DNA of 64,000 nucleotides. Origin: Helopsaltes ochotensis. Taxonomy: Eukaryota > Chordata > Aves > Passeriformes > Locustellidae. The position numbers and the translations under genes are program-made. Shown in pieces: positions 48,913 to 61,284 of the stretch. The notes beneath the pieces are model-generated. The model saw only the letters and a program-made list of their open reading frames with translations. It did no database searches and was not told the origin of the DNA. Location: positions 676,182 to 740,181 of the forward strand of contig VXBM01000233.1 of NCBI GenBank assembly GCA_013400155.1, read 5' to 3'. Each line of letters opens with the position of its first letter. The stretch's first letter is position 1.

Positions 48913-51429
48913 CCAGAACCAATCTGCAACCTTGTCTATGGGACTCAAAGAATCACTGGAGAGGTGGCAGAGGGCCACGGGACTAGGAGGGTGGTCTAAT
49001 GAAGGACCAAAACTGCATCAGAAGTTTAGGGTAACAGTTTTGTACAAATAAGCCTTCTGAGCAGTGCAGAACCTCAGTCACAATTCCTAGCACATGTCCT
49101 AACCCAGCCATTGCAAGCGGGAGCAGTTGTTTTGATCAACCATTTGTGCTAACATTGTTTGCAGTGGCATAAATAGGGAGTAACTTCTATTTTGGTCAGA
49201 GAAGTTTATCCCAGAATAAAACTGCAGTGACATCAATATGAGACCACAAGAATCACACTCTGGCAGTTTATGGAATAGTTATGATCCTGCATAGACAATG
49301 TTTCCCGAGAACAGGAGTTTTTTATAATTCATCACTAAACTTTTAAATCCTCAGAAGAGTGACAGTAAATCCATTCTATTTATTGTTAGCTGAAGATCAG
49401 CTTTGCTGAGTATTTATCCTCTAGAATACTCTCACAGACCAGGTTGGACAAAACAGCTGCTAAATAAACCATTAAAACATCATGTGCACCCTCAGTGCAT
49501 CATGTGCGCCCTCCAAAAATACACAGTTTCATGGCTGCATTCACAACTGCCCCAGCCTTACAAAGCTTTTCTGGCTTTCTATTTCTATACATCTACCATT
49601 GAACAGAGTGCCTAAAATTAAGCTGATGGCTCTCCTGGTCGTTTTCTCTAAAACAGGAATAACCCCTTGTCATGGCCTGACACCAAGGGATGTGGGATTC
49701 CCAAGCAGATAGATTCCAGGCAGCCTAAATGTGCCTAAATACGAGGCCCAGGTGGACACCAGAGCTCAGGTCCAGCACAGGTTTCAGCAGTCAGGTGAAC
49801 ACTAAAGGCTTTGCATTGCACCAAGATCTGCTAGCACAGAGGGCATCCAGGAAACCATTACTGACATGAATGCAGATTTAAGAATTTTTCATTAACAGGA
49901 TGGTGATTGCAAGTTTTAGAGCCATATTGCTAATGGTAATAGAGTGAGGAAGTCACTGTAATGTGCTATAAACAAGTCTTCATATTGTAGTAATTCTCCC
50001 ATGAACTGAAACTCTTTTTAAGGAACTTTATTGTTCCATATCATTCCTGGTGTTTTCTTATAGTGTTCAGAGGAAACGACCAGCTTTCTGAGTGCCAGAT
50101 CCAGGGTATAGAAACAATAGGGGGCCATACTAAAATAAAAATTAAAAATAAAAGAAGAATTAACATTTTTCAGGCAGCCTTCTGACTTACTACAAAAGCC
50201 TCCTGATGTTCCTCGGTAAGGACTGGGATTTGTAATAACACCAGTAAAGTCAGAGGTTTTCAGACAAAAGTTCATTGCTGCTTTCAAACAAAATATTCAC
50301 TGTATTCAGATCAGCTTTCTCATTTAGTTTTCTGCACTCTCTCCTCCTTGTTTCAAGCACATTTCTAGGTAGAGCCCTTTCCTGACCTTTCAGGTTATTC
50401 CTAGGTTTTTCTTTAAAGGAGTGGGTGGCATTTCAGTAGGCTGGGCTCACTTGCTCAGTCACAACAAAGGAAAATAAAAATAACCAGCTGAAAAACTGAA
50501 GTTGCTGGAATGTGTAATACTCAGCATTAAAATGGCACAAAGTGCCTGCCTATTTATAGCTCTTGTTTTGAGAAAGAGTGAGACACACTCTGGGCACAAT
50601 GGATCACCCAGGAAAGCGCGTGGCCTTGCATTCTGCATGTGAAAGACTTTTTGTTTGTTGCAATACCAGTAATTTCCCTGGAAAATGAGGTTTATTCAGC
50701 ATTTTTTAAATCTCTTTTATGCAAGCAAAAGCCAGATTTGACATGCCAGTTTGGTTGCTGAGTAAAGGCTCAGATGACTGAATAAAACTCTGTATTTGCT
50801 GTAATTCAGATTTATCCACATATCTTCATCATAACATCTTTGCTAACATATGCATGCTTAGCATGATTATACAAGAAATGTGTTTTCATTTATTAAAAGA
50901 CCTGTGGTATCTCATTCATGAGAAGATAAGACTTTGAGGAGGACAAAACACTCCCTATTTACCAGGACCTGTATTTTTTATGTGCTTCTTTATCCATATT
51001 TGATTCATGATAAACTATATTGAATAAATTATAAGTTTCTCTCTTTCTTTCAAAGTTTCACCTAATTTTTTGTTTTGTTTTCCAGTTCAGTAGAAGGTAG
51101 GAAAGACTGAAGAGGAACATCAGGAGGCTTTTGTAGTAAGTCAGAAGGCTGCCAGAGAGCAAAACAAGTGGAGAGAAATAATGAAACTGCTGTTTGCAAG
51201 AAATAGAAGAAAGCTACATTGCAAATAACATGCAGAAGACATATACAAAGAGGCAGCACCCTCAGTAGCAGCCCAGAAATTTTTGATGCTGTGTTTAAAA
51301 GTAAGCCAAGCCTTACTGTGCACCGTGTGGACTGACAGCAGACAAGAGTAAATAGTAAGAGTACTTTAAATAGTAAGTAAATAAGAGTTAATAAAATCTC
51401 ATTCTGTGAACGGAGGACCATAAGAAACT

Positions 51430-51650
51430 CCCTGCAAGGTCAGAAGGTCAGTTCTGTGGTCCATCTGGCTCAATCCTCTGTCTCCAACAGCAGCAATAGA
51501 TGGTTGCTAGGTTAGGAAGAGCACATGAGCTGAGCCCTGCAGGCTCTTGTCCTTCTGCTCCCCAATACCCCAGTTCTGGAGCAGAGGCCAAGAGGGCATT
51601 TTTCTGTCTATTCCCTTCAGCATGTCCCCATATGGTACTCACTTTGGAAA
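51430..51650 (+). repeat. Diverged copy 2 of an unnamed old interspersed repeat
   Basis: AGAAGGTCAGTTCTGTGGTC, then CATCTGGCTCAATCCTCTGT (51461-51480) and CTCCAACAGCAGCAATAGAT match by eye the copy at 20050-20290 in the same orientation. The GGTCCATCTGGCTCAAT start is better preserved here. The open minus frame 51448-51642 is not a gene. Confidence 0.5.
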
Positions 51651-53050
51651 ATGAGCTAGAGACTACCCATGCTTTTTGAGTCGGAAATCTGTAATCATGA
51701 GAGCAAAGGTAGGATCAAAAGTGAGGGAAAGGGCAGTAGAAAAATGAAGAGAAAAAGATTCTGAAAAGATCCTGAAGCGATACAGCAAATCAAAGCCACT
51801 GGGAAAANNNNNNNNNNNNNNNNNNNNNNNNNNNNNNAAGAAGAAGAGAGAAAGAAAAAGAAATTCTGAACTGAAGCCAAAAAATAAACGTGGTCCTGTG
51901 GCTCCATTAAGGTACATTAATGCTGCCACTTTCCCATCTGTTCCCTGAAGTACCAAACCAAAAACAAGTCATCTGCAATCTTGGCTCCCTTACTGTGTGA
52001 AACATTCATCTATTAAATTAATCTGGAGAAAATGTATCTATTTCATCCTTGGTGGGACTTTTTTTGTTTTGATAGGGTTGCATACCATGGATTGTAGCCC
52101 ATTGAGGCCACAGATAAAAAACATGTGAATAAAAAATAACAAATGAAACAAGTAAATAATGGCTACATGTTATTTTTTTCCTCTAGCAGAAATGCCTTTG
52201 GAATAACTGCAAATATTTTCTGTTGCGTTGACAAGGTTAGCAATTTACACTAACAAAATTGGCACAATAACCCTGGGAATCCTTCTTTTTCCATGAACAA
52301 TGTACAATGACAAAATTTAATGGGAAATTTCCATATTCTTAAACTCTGATAAAACTTTCAACTATGAAACAAAATTCCTTGTGGTTGTATCACAGAGGGA
52401 AAAGCTCAGGCCTGACCTTGTTAAGCAAAAAAATCTAAAATGTTCTTTGCAATCTTCTGAGCCAGTAATTCCTGGATCCTTGGTATTGCAAAATTCCCTT
52501 CTGTTACCCCTCGATTATGATAACTCATTTAGCTCACTATGGTGATGCAACCACCTCCTTGCAACAGTGCAATTTTCTAGTGCTTCTAAAACATATTTAA
52601 GTTCACAGTGTTGAATACTGTGACATAAAAGTAGCCTAGAAAAATGACTGTTGATGTATTTAGCAAAGTTGTGCTCATGTATGTGTTTCCACTTAGGGCT
52701 AATCTGTATGATTAAATAACCATTTAGTGGAAAGCCCTCTAATCTCCCTAAACACCCCACCAAAATTGGCACACACCTCCTGCAGAGAATAAATCTCTAA
52801 CTAGCCACTTCCAGGGAAGATGTGCCATTTCTGTAGCTTACATGGTACACTCTCCCTATCTCCTGTTGTGGTTCTGTTTTTGTGGCTGACTAAATGTTTT
52901 ATCTTTTCAGCCATTCTTTTACAAAAGTACTTCCCAAACTGTTAAATAATTAACCTCACATTGTGCTTAGGGCACAGGACTGTGAGTCAGGCAGTTCCCT
53001 CTATACTTATGTCTGGCACCCGGCATTTTCCTGCAAAAGACACTGACAGC
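51651..53050. other. Gene-free DNA around an assembly gap
   Basis: Purine-rich sequence (51690-51870) surrounds the 30-N gap. Beyond it is ordinary AT-rich DNA. Frames 51663-51956 and 51695-51907 run through the Ns and cannot be trusted. Confidence 0.55.
51808..51837. other. Assembly gap of 30 N
   Basis: Thirty unknown bases. The flanks are GGGAAAA and AAGAAGAAGAGAGAAAG, so the missing sequence is probably a purine-rich simple repeat of unknown true length. Confidence 1.
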
Positions 53051-53366
53051 ATCACAGAATCACAGACTCAACTGGGCTGGAAAAGACTCTGAGATCATCA
53101 AGTCCAACCTATGACCGAACACCACTGTGTCAACCAATGCACTAAGTGTGGTCCTTTCTTAAACACCCCTGTGACCCCATCACCTCCCTAGGCAGCCCAT
53201 TCCAAAGTTTAATCACCCTTTCTGTGAAAAACTTCTTCCTAATGTCCAACCTAAACCTCCCCTGGCACAACTTAAGGCTATGCCCCTTTGTCCTTTATTC
53301 CCCTTGTCTTTGCCCTACTTGCCTGGGAGAAGGAGCTGATCCCCACTTGGCTACTACCTACTTTGT
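53051..53366 (-). mobile_element. CR1 LINE 3' end
   Basis: The plus strand reads a reverse-complemented CR1 tail: ATCACAGAATCACAGACTCA (53051-53070), GGGCTGGAAAAGACTCTGAG, ATCATCAAGTCCAACC, then CCATTCCAAAGTTTAATCAC, TTTCTGTGAAAAACTTCTTC and GAGCTGATCCCCACTTGGCT. The element is 5'-truncated near 53366. The plus frame 53146-53373 is its antisense shadow. Confidence 0.93.
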
Positions 53367-53639
53367 GTCATAAATGAGTGTTTTAAGAGTACTTAAAGAA
53401 TAACTGGAAAAGTTATAAACAAAAACGGTTTCAATATAAATGCAACAGCACAACAAAGTTTGTTGGTGAGGTTCACTCTACTACTTACTTTACTGTGCTG
53501 TTTATAGGGCTACAAGAAGGTCGACTTTAGTCATAATAATATTTCATCCTGGCCATACTCAGGGTTGGAAAATTTCTTTGGAAGTTTGAAAACTCTTTCC
53601 AGCCCTTCTCATGGATGGATGTCCTACTGGCCAACTTTC

Positions 53640-54240
53640 AGTTATCCAGGATCTCCTGATTTAGCTAGGACTGATGAGAAAGGATTGAAAGCAATTTAGT
53701 GACTCTTCCACCACTCTAGCATAAAACCCACCTGCTCCCATAGACTTGTGAACATCTAAGTGGCACAGCAGGACATTAACAACCTCCTCCTGGATTTCAG
53801 GGGGTCCATTCTGCTCTCCATCCCTGTCTAATACCTCAGGAGGCCCGTTGTCCTGAGAATAACCAGTCTTACTGTATAACAGTGAGGTAAAGAAGGCATT
53901 AACTACCTCAATAGTCTTTTCCTCATCTTTGGTAACCATAGTCCCCCCACATCCGATAAGGAATAGAGATTTTCATTGCACTTCTCTTTTTTTTAAATTA
54001 ATTTTTGTATTTATAAAAACACTTTTTATTATCCTTTACATAAGTGGTCAGATTCAGTTCTGCCTCCAATTTTCCTTCTGCATGACCTAATGACATCCTT
54101 AAACATTTCCTGAGTCACTTACCCCATTTTCCAAACATGATACACCCTTTTTTTCCCTGAGTTCTTGTGAAAAACTCCCTGTCCCACCAGGTCAGTCTTC
54201 TTTCCTGCCAGCTGATGTTTTAATGTCTCTATTCCTAAAA
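53640..54240 (-). mobile_element. CR1 LINE ORF2 fragment, endonuclease-RT linker
   Basis: On the minus strand, about 54100-54010 encodes LEAELNLTTYVKDNKKCFYK. After frame damage, 53939-53661 reads VTKDEEKTIEVVNAFFTSLL, then GPPEVLDRDGEQNGPPEIQE, LLCHLDVHKSMGAGGF and ARVVEESL. This matches the CR1 stretch just before the RT palm (EKAEVLNAFFASVF...HKSMGPDGIHPRVLREL). The RT core is absent. It shares orientation with the tail at 53051-53366, 270 bases away, so the two may be one element with a large internal deletion. Confidence 0.88.
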
Positions 54241-55626
54241 CACAGACTGTTCAAAAAGGAGTTTATAAAACATACCTTTCCCACAGGTATCTTTAAGTCA
54301 GTAATGCTATAAAGTGAATGCATACCTTTGATAATATGATTTCAGAATGAAAATATATTTATATTAATAATGGTGCCATCCAGTGCTTTTCTGCTGCATA
54401 TTAAATTTATTTAGATATATTTAGACTGTTTTATTTTAAATTTGAAAACATCCTCTTCCTACTGTTCATAAATTATAAAATTAGGGCTTAAATTTGTAAC
54501 CAACTTTCAAGTAAATTATAGCATTACATTTACTTATAGAGATTTTAATTGGGTTTATTTGTGCTTCCTCTTACCAAAAATCTTTGGAGCTGCTGTAAAT
54601 CAACGTACATCAATTTACTTTTGCAGCAGATTCAAATTTGAAGTTACTAGCTTATAAAAATGTCTCTATCAAAAAAGCAAAATCCCTTTTGAATCTAACT
54701 CACTTCATTCTGCAATAACTTACCTAACACAGGTATTGCAGGGAAGTTCTGAGATATCACATCTGCATGACCAATACAAGAATAAGATTTCCTCTGACGA
54801 CCTTAATAACTATTTCCGTGGTGATATGGCAGTAATGTGAAGAAATTAGCAAATAAGAAGAGTACTTTCTTCACTTTTGCATAGCAAAGGCAATAGTAAA
54901 CTCAGTAATTTCAGGAATTTAAGTCATCAAGCCACAGAACGAGAAAGCAGGATGAAGGTGTAAGTTATGCTTTTTTGAAATACACCCCTCTTCTCTACAT
55001 GGGAAGGAGAATTTGAGGTTTCACTCCTTGGATGCAGATGAGGAAAATCCAGTTAATAGTGCTATTAGACTCTGTAACTTTAAAAAACACAGCTCGTGAT
55101 TTTAAAAAGGAGTAGAATGCAATCAAAACAAGATAGCTGATACTGACATCTGGCTATGTGCCTGATGAACATTAGTGGTTCCTGTTAACACCTTTCTACC
55201 TTGCTTCATCAAGTTTCACATATATCCCTCAGAACATAGCTCAAAGGACAGTTTAATGAACAGAGCAGTCCTCTGGTGAATATATAGCTCAGTACAGCTT
55301 TGAAATACACCAGCAGAGCTGCAGTCTATTTCTACTGCCTGGGAAACAGGCGCAGTTATGAAATGGCAAAATGGAAAAATCATTGGCAGGGTTATGGGGA
55401 AATACCCACTGTACTTTACATAAAGCCATCCCTAGAAAATGTTGTCATTTCAGGGTTAAAAAATGCACAAAAATGTTGAATGTGAAGTCATTTATGATTG
55501 TAAAAAGAAAGGGGCAACAGTCTTTTCCTTGTGTTCAGATATACTACCAAAGTGCTGCTGTAAGGGCAAAGGTAAATTCACAAATCATTACAAAAATTCA
55601 GAAATTGCATTTGTCATTTGCAGCCT

Positions 55627-55654
<28 letters not shown>
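55627..55654 (+). repeat. Pure 28-base A tract
   Basis: An uninterrupted A run preceded by CAGCCT. Bird LINEs (CR1) do not end in poly-A, so this is either a slippage tract or the tail of a rare retrocopy. The 250 bases upstream show no gene I recognise. Confidence 0.9.
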
Positions 55655-55657
<3 letters not shown>

Positions 55658-55738
55658 TGTCTTTCTTAAATGTTAAAATGGTGTTAAAGGTGGAGGGTGG
55701 GGAGGTGTAATGTGAATATATACACGTATCCTAAACAA

Positions 55739-55774
55739 ACATATCCATACATACATATCCATACATATCCACAC
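55739..55774 (+). repeat. ACATATCC/ATAC short tandem array
   Basis: Three ACATATCC words separated by ATAC units. It is a degenerate microsatellite. Confidence 0.75.
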
Positions 55775-57349
55775 AGCTTCTTAGGAGTTTGACTGGCCCC
55801 TGGAAAACAGTACTTTTTAAAATAATAAAATTACAAATCTCTGATTGGCTTTTTATACAAAAACCTATCTTCCTATTTCATTTTTCATTACTAACCTATT
55901 TGTATGGTGTAATCTGTAAATATTTATAAATAAGTATAATCTGAATATGAGGACTCAATTTCCCTGTACCAAATTCAAATACCTAACCCAATTCTGCTCT
56001 TTCCGAGGTATCAGGACATAGACACATGTACTGAAAATGCTCATTGCTGTCTTAATCCATGATCATTTTTCCCCTTCCATGCTGCAGCAACCAATTCCCA
56101 TTTTCAGCTTGTGCTTAGAGGAACATTTTAAAGAAGCAACCAGACTCTCCCAGTGCTACTTTTCTTAACCACATTACCACTCCTTCATGTAATTTTAACT
56201 TACTGCCTCAGAACAAAAAAAAAAACAGACCACAGCATTCAGCTGTGGATGTCAGCTGTCCCAGATGAAGTGGTTAGATCAACATGTCATGAAGGAGCAT
56301 AAGCCTCCATGGATGAATGAAAGGATATGAGCTTTTTCTCAAAGTAAACGTTCAGAAAGCCCTATTGTGGCAGACAGATTAAGGAAGTTTCCTTTTCTGA
56401 ACATAATTAACATGGGAATAATATATGGGTAGTTCCATCTGGGCTATGGAGAAACAACTTTTGAGCTCCTAGAAAATAAATGAGCGTCATTGTTAGGAAA
56501 CTACACAAAAATGCCTGAAGAACTTTTTTTCTATGCTTTAGTATCCTTTTTTAGGATAAAAGAATCCATAGTAAATCAGTAAAAAGACCATGTTAAAATT
56601 CACCAAAATGTGATATATATTTAAATTGAGTCTGAAACTGAAAAATGTGAGGTTATATTTAACAAAGATGAATGTTTTGTTTCATTCTCTAATTACAAAC
56701 CTTTGCAAAACCACCAGTTGCCATAATACCTGATTTCTATTCTCTTTGCTTAAATAGCCTTGTTAATTAACCTGCTTTAAAAAACAAGCAACCGTTTTCT
56801 CTGTTGCTTCTGTTCTCAATTTGAAAAGACAAAGCAGAACAGATATTTTTCTCTAATTTTTTATTTTTTGATTTATGGTATTTTCAGTGCTATGAAAGCA
56901 GTGGGTCTCACTCATGCCCTCACATTCCCAGCTGCCCACAAGAAGGCACAAAATCACCTCTCCTTTACAGTAAAAAAAAAAAGGCTCTAATTCTTCCAGC
57001 ATCACCAGAATATAAGGTTCAGAGGCTCAACCAAGATTAAAAACTATCCTTCATGACACATAAAATTATCTGAATGGAAATAAACCTCAAGACACAGCAA
57101 AAACTCTCCTGAGACAAAGTCAGCCTCTTCTCAGCCATTTTTTTTCATGTAAATTGGTACTGAGTAGTAGAAGATACACACACCACTGCCCTTGGCATTT
57201 ATGCAATGTTGTGTCACTGTTTGTCTTCAGACTGTGTCCAAGTCCTTTCTGCTGACACCAACTCTTTGATGTGATGAGGCTTTCTGCTCCTCACCCTCAA
57301 ACATCTTTCCATGTAAGAGTAAGAGATACTCTCCCTGCTCCACCCAACC

Positions 57350-57375
57350 AAAAAAAAAAAAAGAAAAAAAAAAAA
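57350..57375 (+). repeat. A-rich tract with one G
   Basis: Thirteen A, one G, twelve A. It makes lysine or phenylalanine runs in the overlapping open frames, which are therefore artefacts. Confidence 0.9.
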
Positions 57376-58836
57376 GGAGAAGAAATACAGGAGTTCTGGT
57401 TTTGGTTAGTTTCACACTTTCACGCAGACAGATACAAAATTCAGTGCATAAGGAATGTGGAAATTTAGATACAGCACTAGGATGACATTCTTCTATGTAT
57501 TACTCCACTAATTTTCCTTCGATTTAATCAGTGAAAAATGCTGGGCTTTACACAGCTTCCTTGGAAAACTTAATCTAACCCAAGTTGAAATTAAACTGGT
57601 CCAAAATTAACTCCAGAGTTTTGCTAATTTTTATTCTAACTTTGTCCTGGGTAATTTAAGCTGGAAAGGAGTAATGAAATTCAATACTCATAAAAATTTA
57701 TGTCTCTTGTAGTTCCAAGGGGAATCTTCCCCTTTTCAGGGCTCTGTGGGTCTACTCTTAAAATATAATGGTGAATGGTCCCAGCATGTCAAGACAAGAA
57801 CCCCTAGCTGACAAATCCCTTCCCTTTAAGTAACAAGACCCCCTTGAAGTTGACCAGAAAAGGCTGCTTAAAATCTGTTTGAAAACATTATAGTTCCCTT
57901 CCAAGCAAGAGACATTAAATGTGCTATGCAAAGGTTGGCCATCATCTTGCCGCCAAAATGGTTATAAATTAGCTCAATGTAAATACAAAATTTTTATTAA
58001 TAACAATGAGAGTTTCTTTTTCACTTCAGTAAACTTGAACTAGTGACTCTCTGTGTGTTTATATTTCTTGTATATGGCAGTTATAGATGTTCATTGACAG
58101 ACGAGCTGAAGTCTTGATCATACAAGTATATAGCCACTAACTTACACTTCTGAAGTAACTGGTCAGTAAAGATTTCTCACTCCTAGTTCTCCAAGTTCAG
58201 GCCCACTAATCACTATACAATTATTTTTCATTAATTATTCTGCCAAATGTGTGGAAGTGCAAAGCACTCCCCTTGATACAAGCACAACACAAAATTTGAA
58301 AGCACAAGGCCTTGCCTACGAATCCCAAGACAGCTGCTCACAGGATCACAGGCCACAGACTCCCCACAGACTTTTCTCTTGCTGCACCTTCACTTTACTA
58401 CTTGTCACCAAAAGCATCCTCACAATATTTTTTCTCACTAAAATGATATTTCCATAGTATTTGAAAAGTCTAGGAAGCTATTAACTATCTGAAAAAATAA
58501 CTAGAAGTGTCACAGTCCTGACTTCACAATCTAGTATGCAAGGGAATCTTGCAGAAACACAAACATGTTGGATTAAAATACTTTCCCACTTGCTTCTTTA
58601 TAAACCAGGAAAATAACTTCTCCATTGGGAACAGAATTGCACAGATAGAACTGCAGAGGAGTCCAGCTCATGTTGTCTTGTTCACTTTTCTTATGGCTGT
58701 ATTGCTAGCCCAGCTAAAACTCTGTTTAAAGGCGGATGTCTATGTCTAGTTGATTCAGCATATTTTTGGGGTTTCAATAATATGCAGATGTCTAACCCCA
58801 AGAACCATTAGGCATATAAACATTTTTAGCTCTTGG

Positions 58837-58910
58837 TTTGATATACGTCTTTTGGCTGATCAGTTTTCCAAAGATCTATTTGTACTTGTGCCAAATAGTC
58901 TGCCATTTCC
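58837..58910 (+). repeat. Local diverged duplicate, copy A
   Basis: TTTGATATACGTC, TTTTGGCTGAT, AGATCTATTTGTA and TTGTGCCAA occur in the same order as in copy B at 59448-59520, with scattered mismatches and few indels. It is either a segmental duplicate or an unnamed interspersed repeat. Confidence 0.6.
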
Positions 58911-59447
58911 ATACAAGCCTCCAGTTTGTGCACCAGCACCTTATAAATCTCCAAATAAAATCTTCCACGTTTATTTTTCTTAGAGAGAAAATCCCATTTA
59001 ATAAGTGTGGGCCTCCTTTATTTATATGTATTTTTCTATTTAGATGGTATCTGTATACTTTCTAAGTAATTTCAGTGTTTGAGAGTTTTTATCATGGAAA
59101 GAGAAAATAAAAATAATACTAAAAATATATTGCATTTCTACTGTGGGCTTTATCTACACATAGCTTAAAGCACATAATCATCACTTTTTGGCTGATGGTA
59201 CTGCAAAAAGACTAGTGTTATGATAGAAAGAAGAGAAAAAAGGCTTCCCTGGAGTAAGGCCAATATTTTGTCAGCACCCTGATCTAAAGGATGCCCACTA
59301 CCTTTTTGATAAAACAAAAAGGTTCCTTCCACTATGTGTGCTTTCTCAGGTGTTTAATTTCTTGAAGTAAATTGTAAAGAACATCCTTAAAGGGTTTTAG
59401 CAAATCTTTTATAACATATATTTATCAATTTTTTCTCTCAGATCTTA

Positions 59448-59520
59448 TTTGATACATACATTTTGGCTGATTAATATTCAAAATATCTATTTGCAGTTGT
59501 GCCAAGTATAAATTTCTATT
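59448..59520 (+). repeat. Local diverged duplicate, copy B
   Basis: TTTGATACATACA, TTTTGGCTGAT, ATATCTATTTGCA and TTGTGCCAA parallel copy A, about 610 bases upstream, in the same orientation. Confidence 0.6.
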
Positions 59521-61127
59521 AACAATTTACTACTCCCCCTCGTCAGAGAAGGAGATTTCCCACCTTCTGGTCCAGGAAGAAAAATGTCAAACCAGGATGG
59601 GACTGAATACCCCAGTAATCACAGAACACTGGTCATTGCATTCACCCCAGCCACCACTGGTAGCACCATGGCATATGGTCCTAGTGCTGTGGGCAGCAAG
59701 TGGTGCTTCCAGAGCCTTCTCCTTCATTTCTATCATCTGTACATGGCTGCACAGAGGCTCCCAGAAGGCCTCCATGCTGCTGTGTAAGCAGCTGTGATTT
59801 TATCCTGGGCAACCTGGCCTTGAAATATTTAATCCAGGATATCTTAACAGCATAGCAAGAGCAGCCTTAGAGGCTCTGTACATTCAAATATTTATGCTTC
59901 CTGGGTGAGTCTGGCAAGAAGTGCTGCCAAGTGTACCTTTATCAGTGTCCTATGCTGGTTAATTTAAAATTAACTTGGGCACTGCCTACATGAGCCGCAG
60001 CAACGTGTTTGACCGAAACCACTGTGTCCCTCCAGGCAGGATATCCAGTTCAGGGGGAAGGGGGAGGTGAGAAGATCATTTTATGATTCACAACCTGAGC
60101 TACTTCACCAGCTGGAGAGACTGACAATATAGCAGTGCTGGAGAGAGCACTCTTACTCAAGGGAGATGCAAAAGAGGAGACCAACAAGCATTTTGTAGAG
60201 AACCTGTGCTTAGGATGCAGCTGGCAGCTGTAACAAAGGTGCACGGAGGCTGGTCTTTCACACCTTGCTCACAAGGTGTTCACAGACCTGTGGCCCGATG
60301 AGTAAAATTAGGGACATCCTTCATGTGATTTCATAGGCAGGATAGTAGTTTTCAGGAGCTGGCATTTATCAGAAACTTTTCTCTTTAAAAAAAACCTCAA
60401 ACACTGAAGAAGTGGGAAAGGAAAATAAAGGGATGTGCACATTTTCTCACTTTGTCCTACAGAGTTTTCTCTGAGTATTATTCCAGAATTAGACCCCCAT
60501 TATTTTTCTTGATTGTCACCTTTTGAGTGAAAAGCACTTAATTAACATACAGAGATCAAGTTAAACCATGAAAAAATATCAAGCATCTTGGTGTGTATTT
60601 ATTTACAGGATTGCTCCAGATTACCACACACTGGCGTAAAAATAATTCACTCATTTTCCAGTGCCTTTCTAATTACGCACACAGCCATATCAGGAAAAAT
60701 GAAAGCTTAATCTGTTTTCAGGAGACAGCAAGTGCAGTTCCCTGCCATAGAAATGACCCGGCATGTAGGAAATCCCAGCTCCCGCTGCTTGGCGATTTAA
60801 ACGGAGCAGAGCCCACTCTGTTTCGGCATCCCTTGCAAGACTCCCTGCTCCACCACACCATGCGTCGTGTTTGAGTAGTGCCCTCCACCCGGCATAACCA
60901 GCAGAGTGTTTCACTTGGACAAGACTAATTCAGGAGCGGGAGGAGTAGTACGAATTTGCTGTTAAAAGGAAACAACAACAACAACAACAAAAGAGGAAGT
61001 TGAGAACTATTCGGGGAAGAAGTGTTTGGGGAGGAAGTGTTCCGTGCAGAATTATCTCAGGTTTCTCGTTTCCTAGGAACGTAGTAACTTCCCCGTGGGT
61101 CGTTTTGTGGGCGGTGTTTTTGAATAT

Positions 61128-61135
61128 ATGCTAAT
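61128..61135 (+). promoter_or_regulatory. POU octamer motif ATGCTAAT
   Basis: It matches the octamer consensus ATGCWAAT exactly and lies 14 bases after a GC box and about 160 bases before the start codon. Octamers next to transcription starts usually bind OCT1/OCT2-type factors. One 8-mer can be chance. Confidence 0.4.
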
Positions 61136-61212
61136 CCAGCCCGGCTGACAGGGAGAGGAGCCGTGTCTCGGTGCCACAGCTCTCCTGACAGCCGGCAGCG
61201 GCCAGCCAGGCC

Positions 61213-61230
61213 ATGGGCTGGTGCTTGTGA
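61213..61230 (+). other. Upstream ORF of five codons (MGWCL)
   Basis: ATG at 61213 in the strong context GGCCATGG, stop TGA at 61228. It lies in the inferred leader and would capture scanning ribosomes, but is short enough to allow reinitiation at the main start 62 bases later. Confidence 0.5.
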
Positions 61231-61284
61231 CGGGGCCACTCGCCCTCCCGCCGGGTCGCTTCTGCCACCGGCAGCCGGGCCGAC

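Larger units (their letters stand above)
45006..51429. other. Gene-free DNA
   Basis: No exon supported. A somewhat GC-richer segment at 45040-45200 opens two overlapping frames (45037-45378 and 45071-45301) without domains. The AT array (46265-46380) and a two-unit tandem (48856-48912) are listed separately. The stretch 50580-50870 is high-complexity and could be regulatory. Otherwise background sequence. Confidence 0.5.
54241..60589. other. Gene-free DNA upstream of the promoter
   Basis: No exon supported. Poly-A tracts, a CATATCCATA array and a two-copy diverged repeat are listed separately. A GC-richer segment at 59590-59800 opens frames on both strands without recognisable domains. Confidence 0.5.

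Noticed and set aside
51663..51956. Open frame running through the assembly gap
   Set aside because: Its continuity depends on 30 unknown bases.
53146..53373. Plus-strand open frame in the CR1 tail
   Set aside because: Antisense of the CR1 3' region; not a gene.
57227..57468. Phe- or Lys-rich open frames
   Set aside because: Produced by the A-rich tract at 57350-57375.
59584..59797. GC-richer segment with frames on both strands
   Set aside because: No domain or splice sites; three competing frames. Considered as an exon and not supported.
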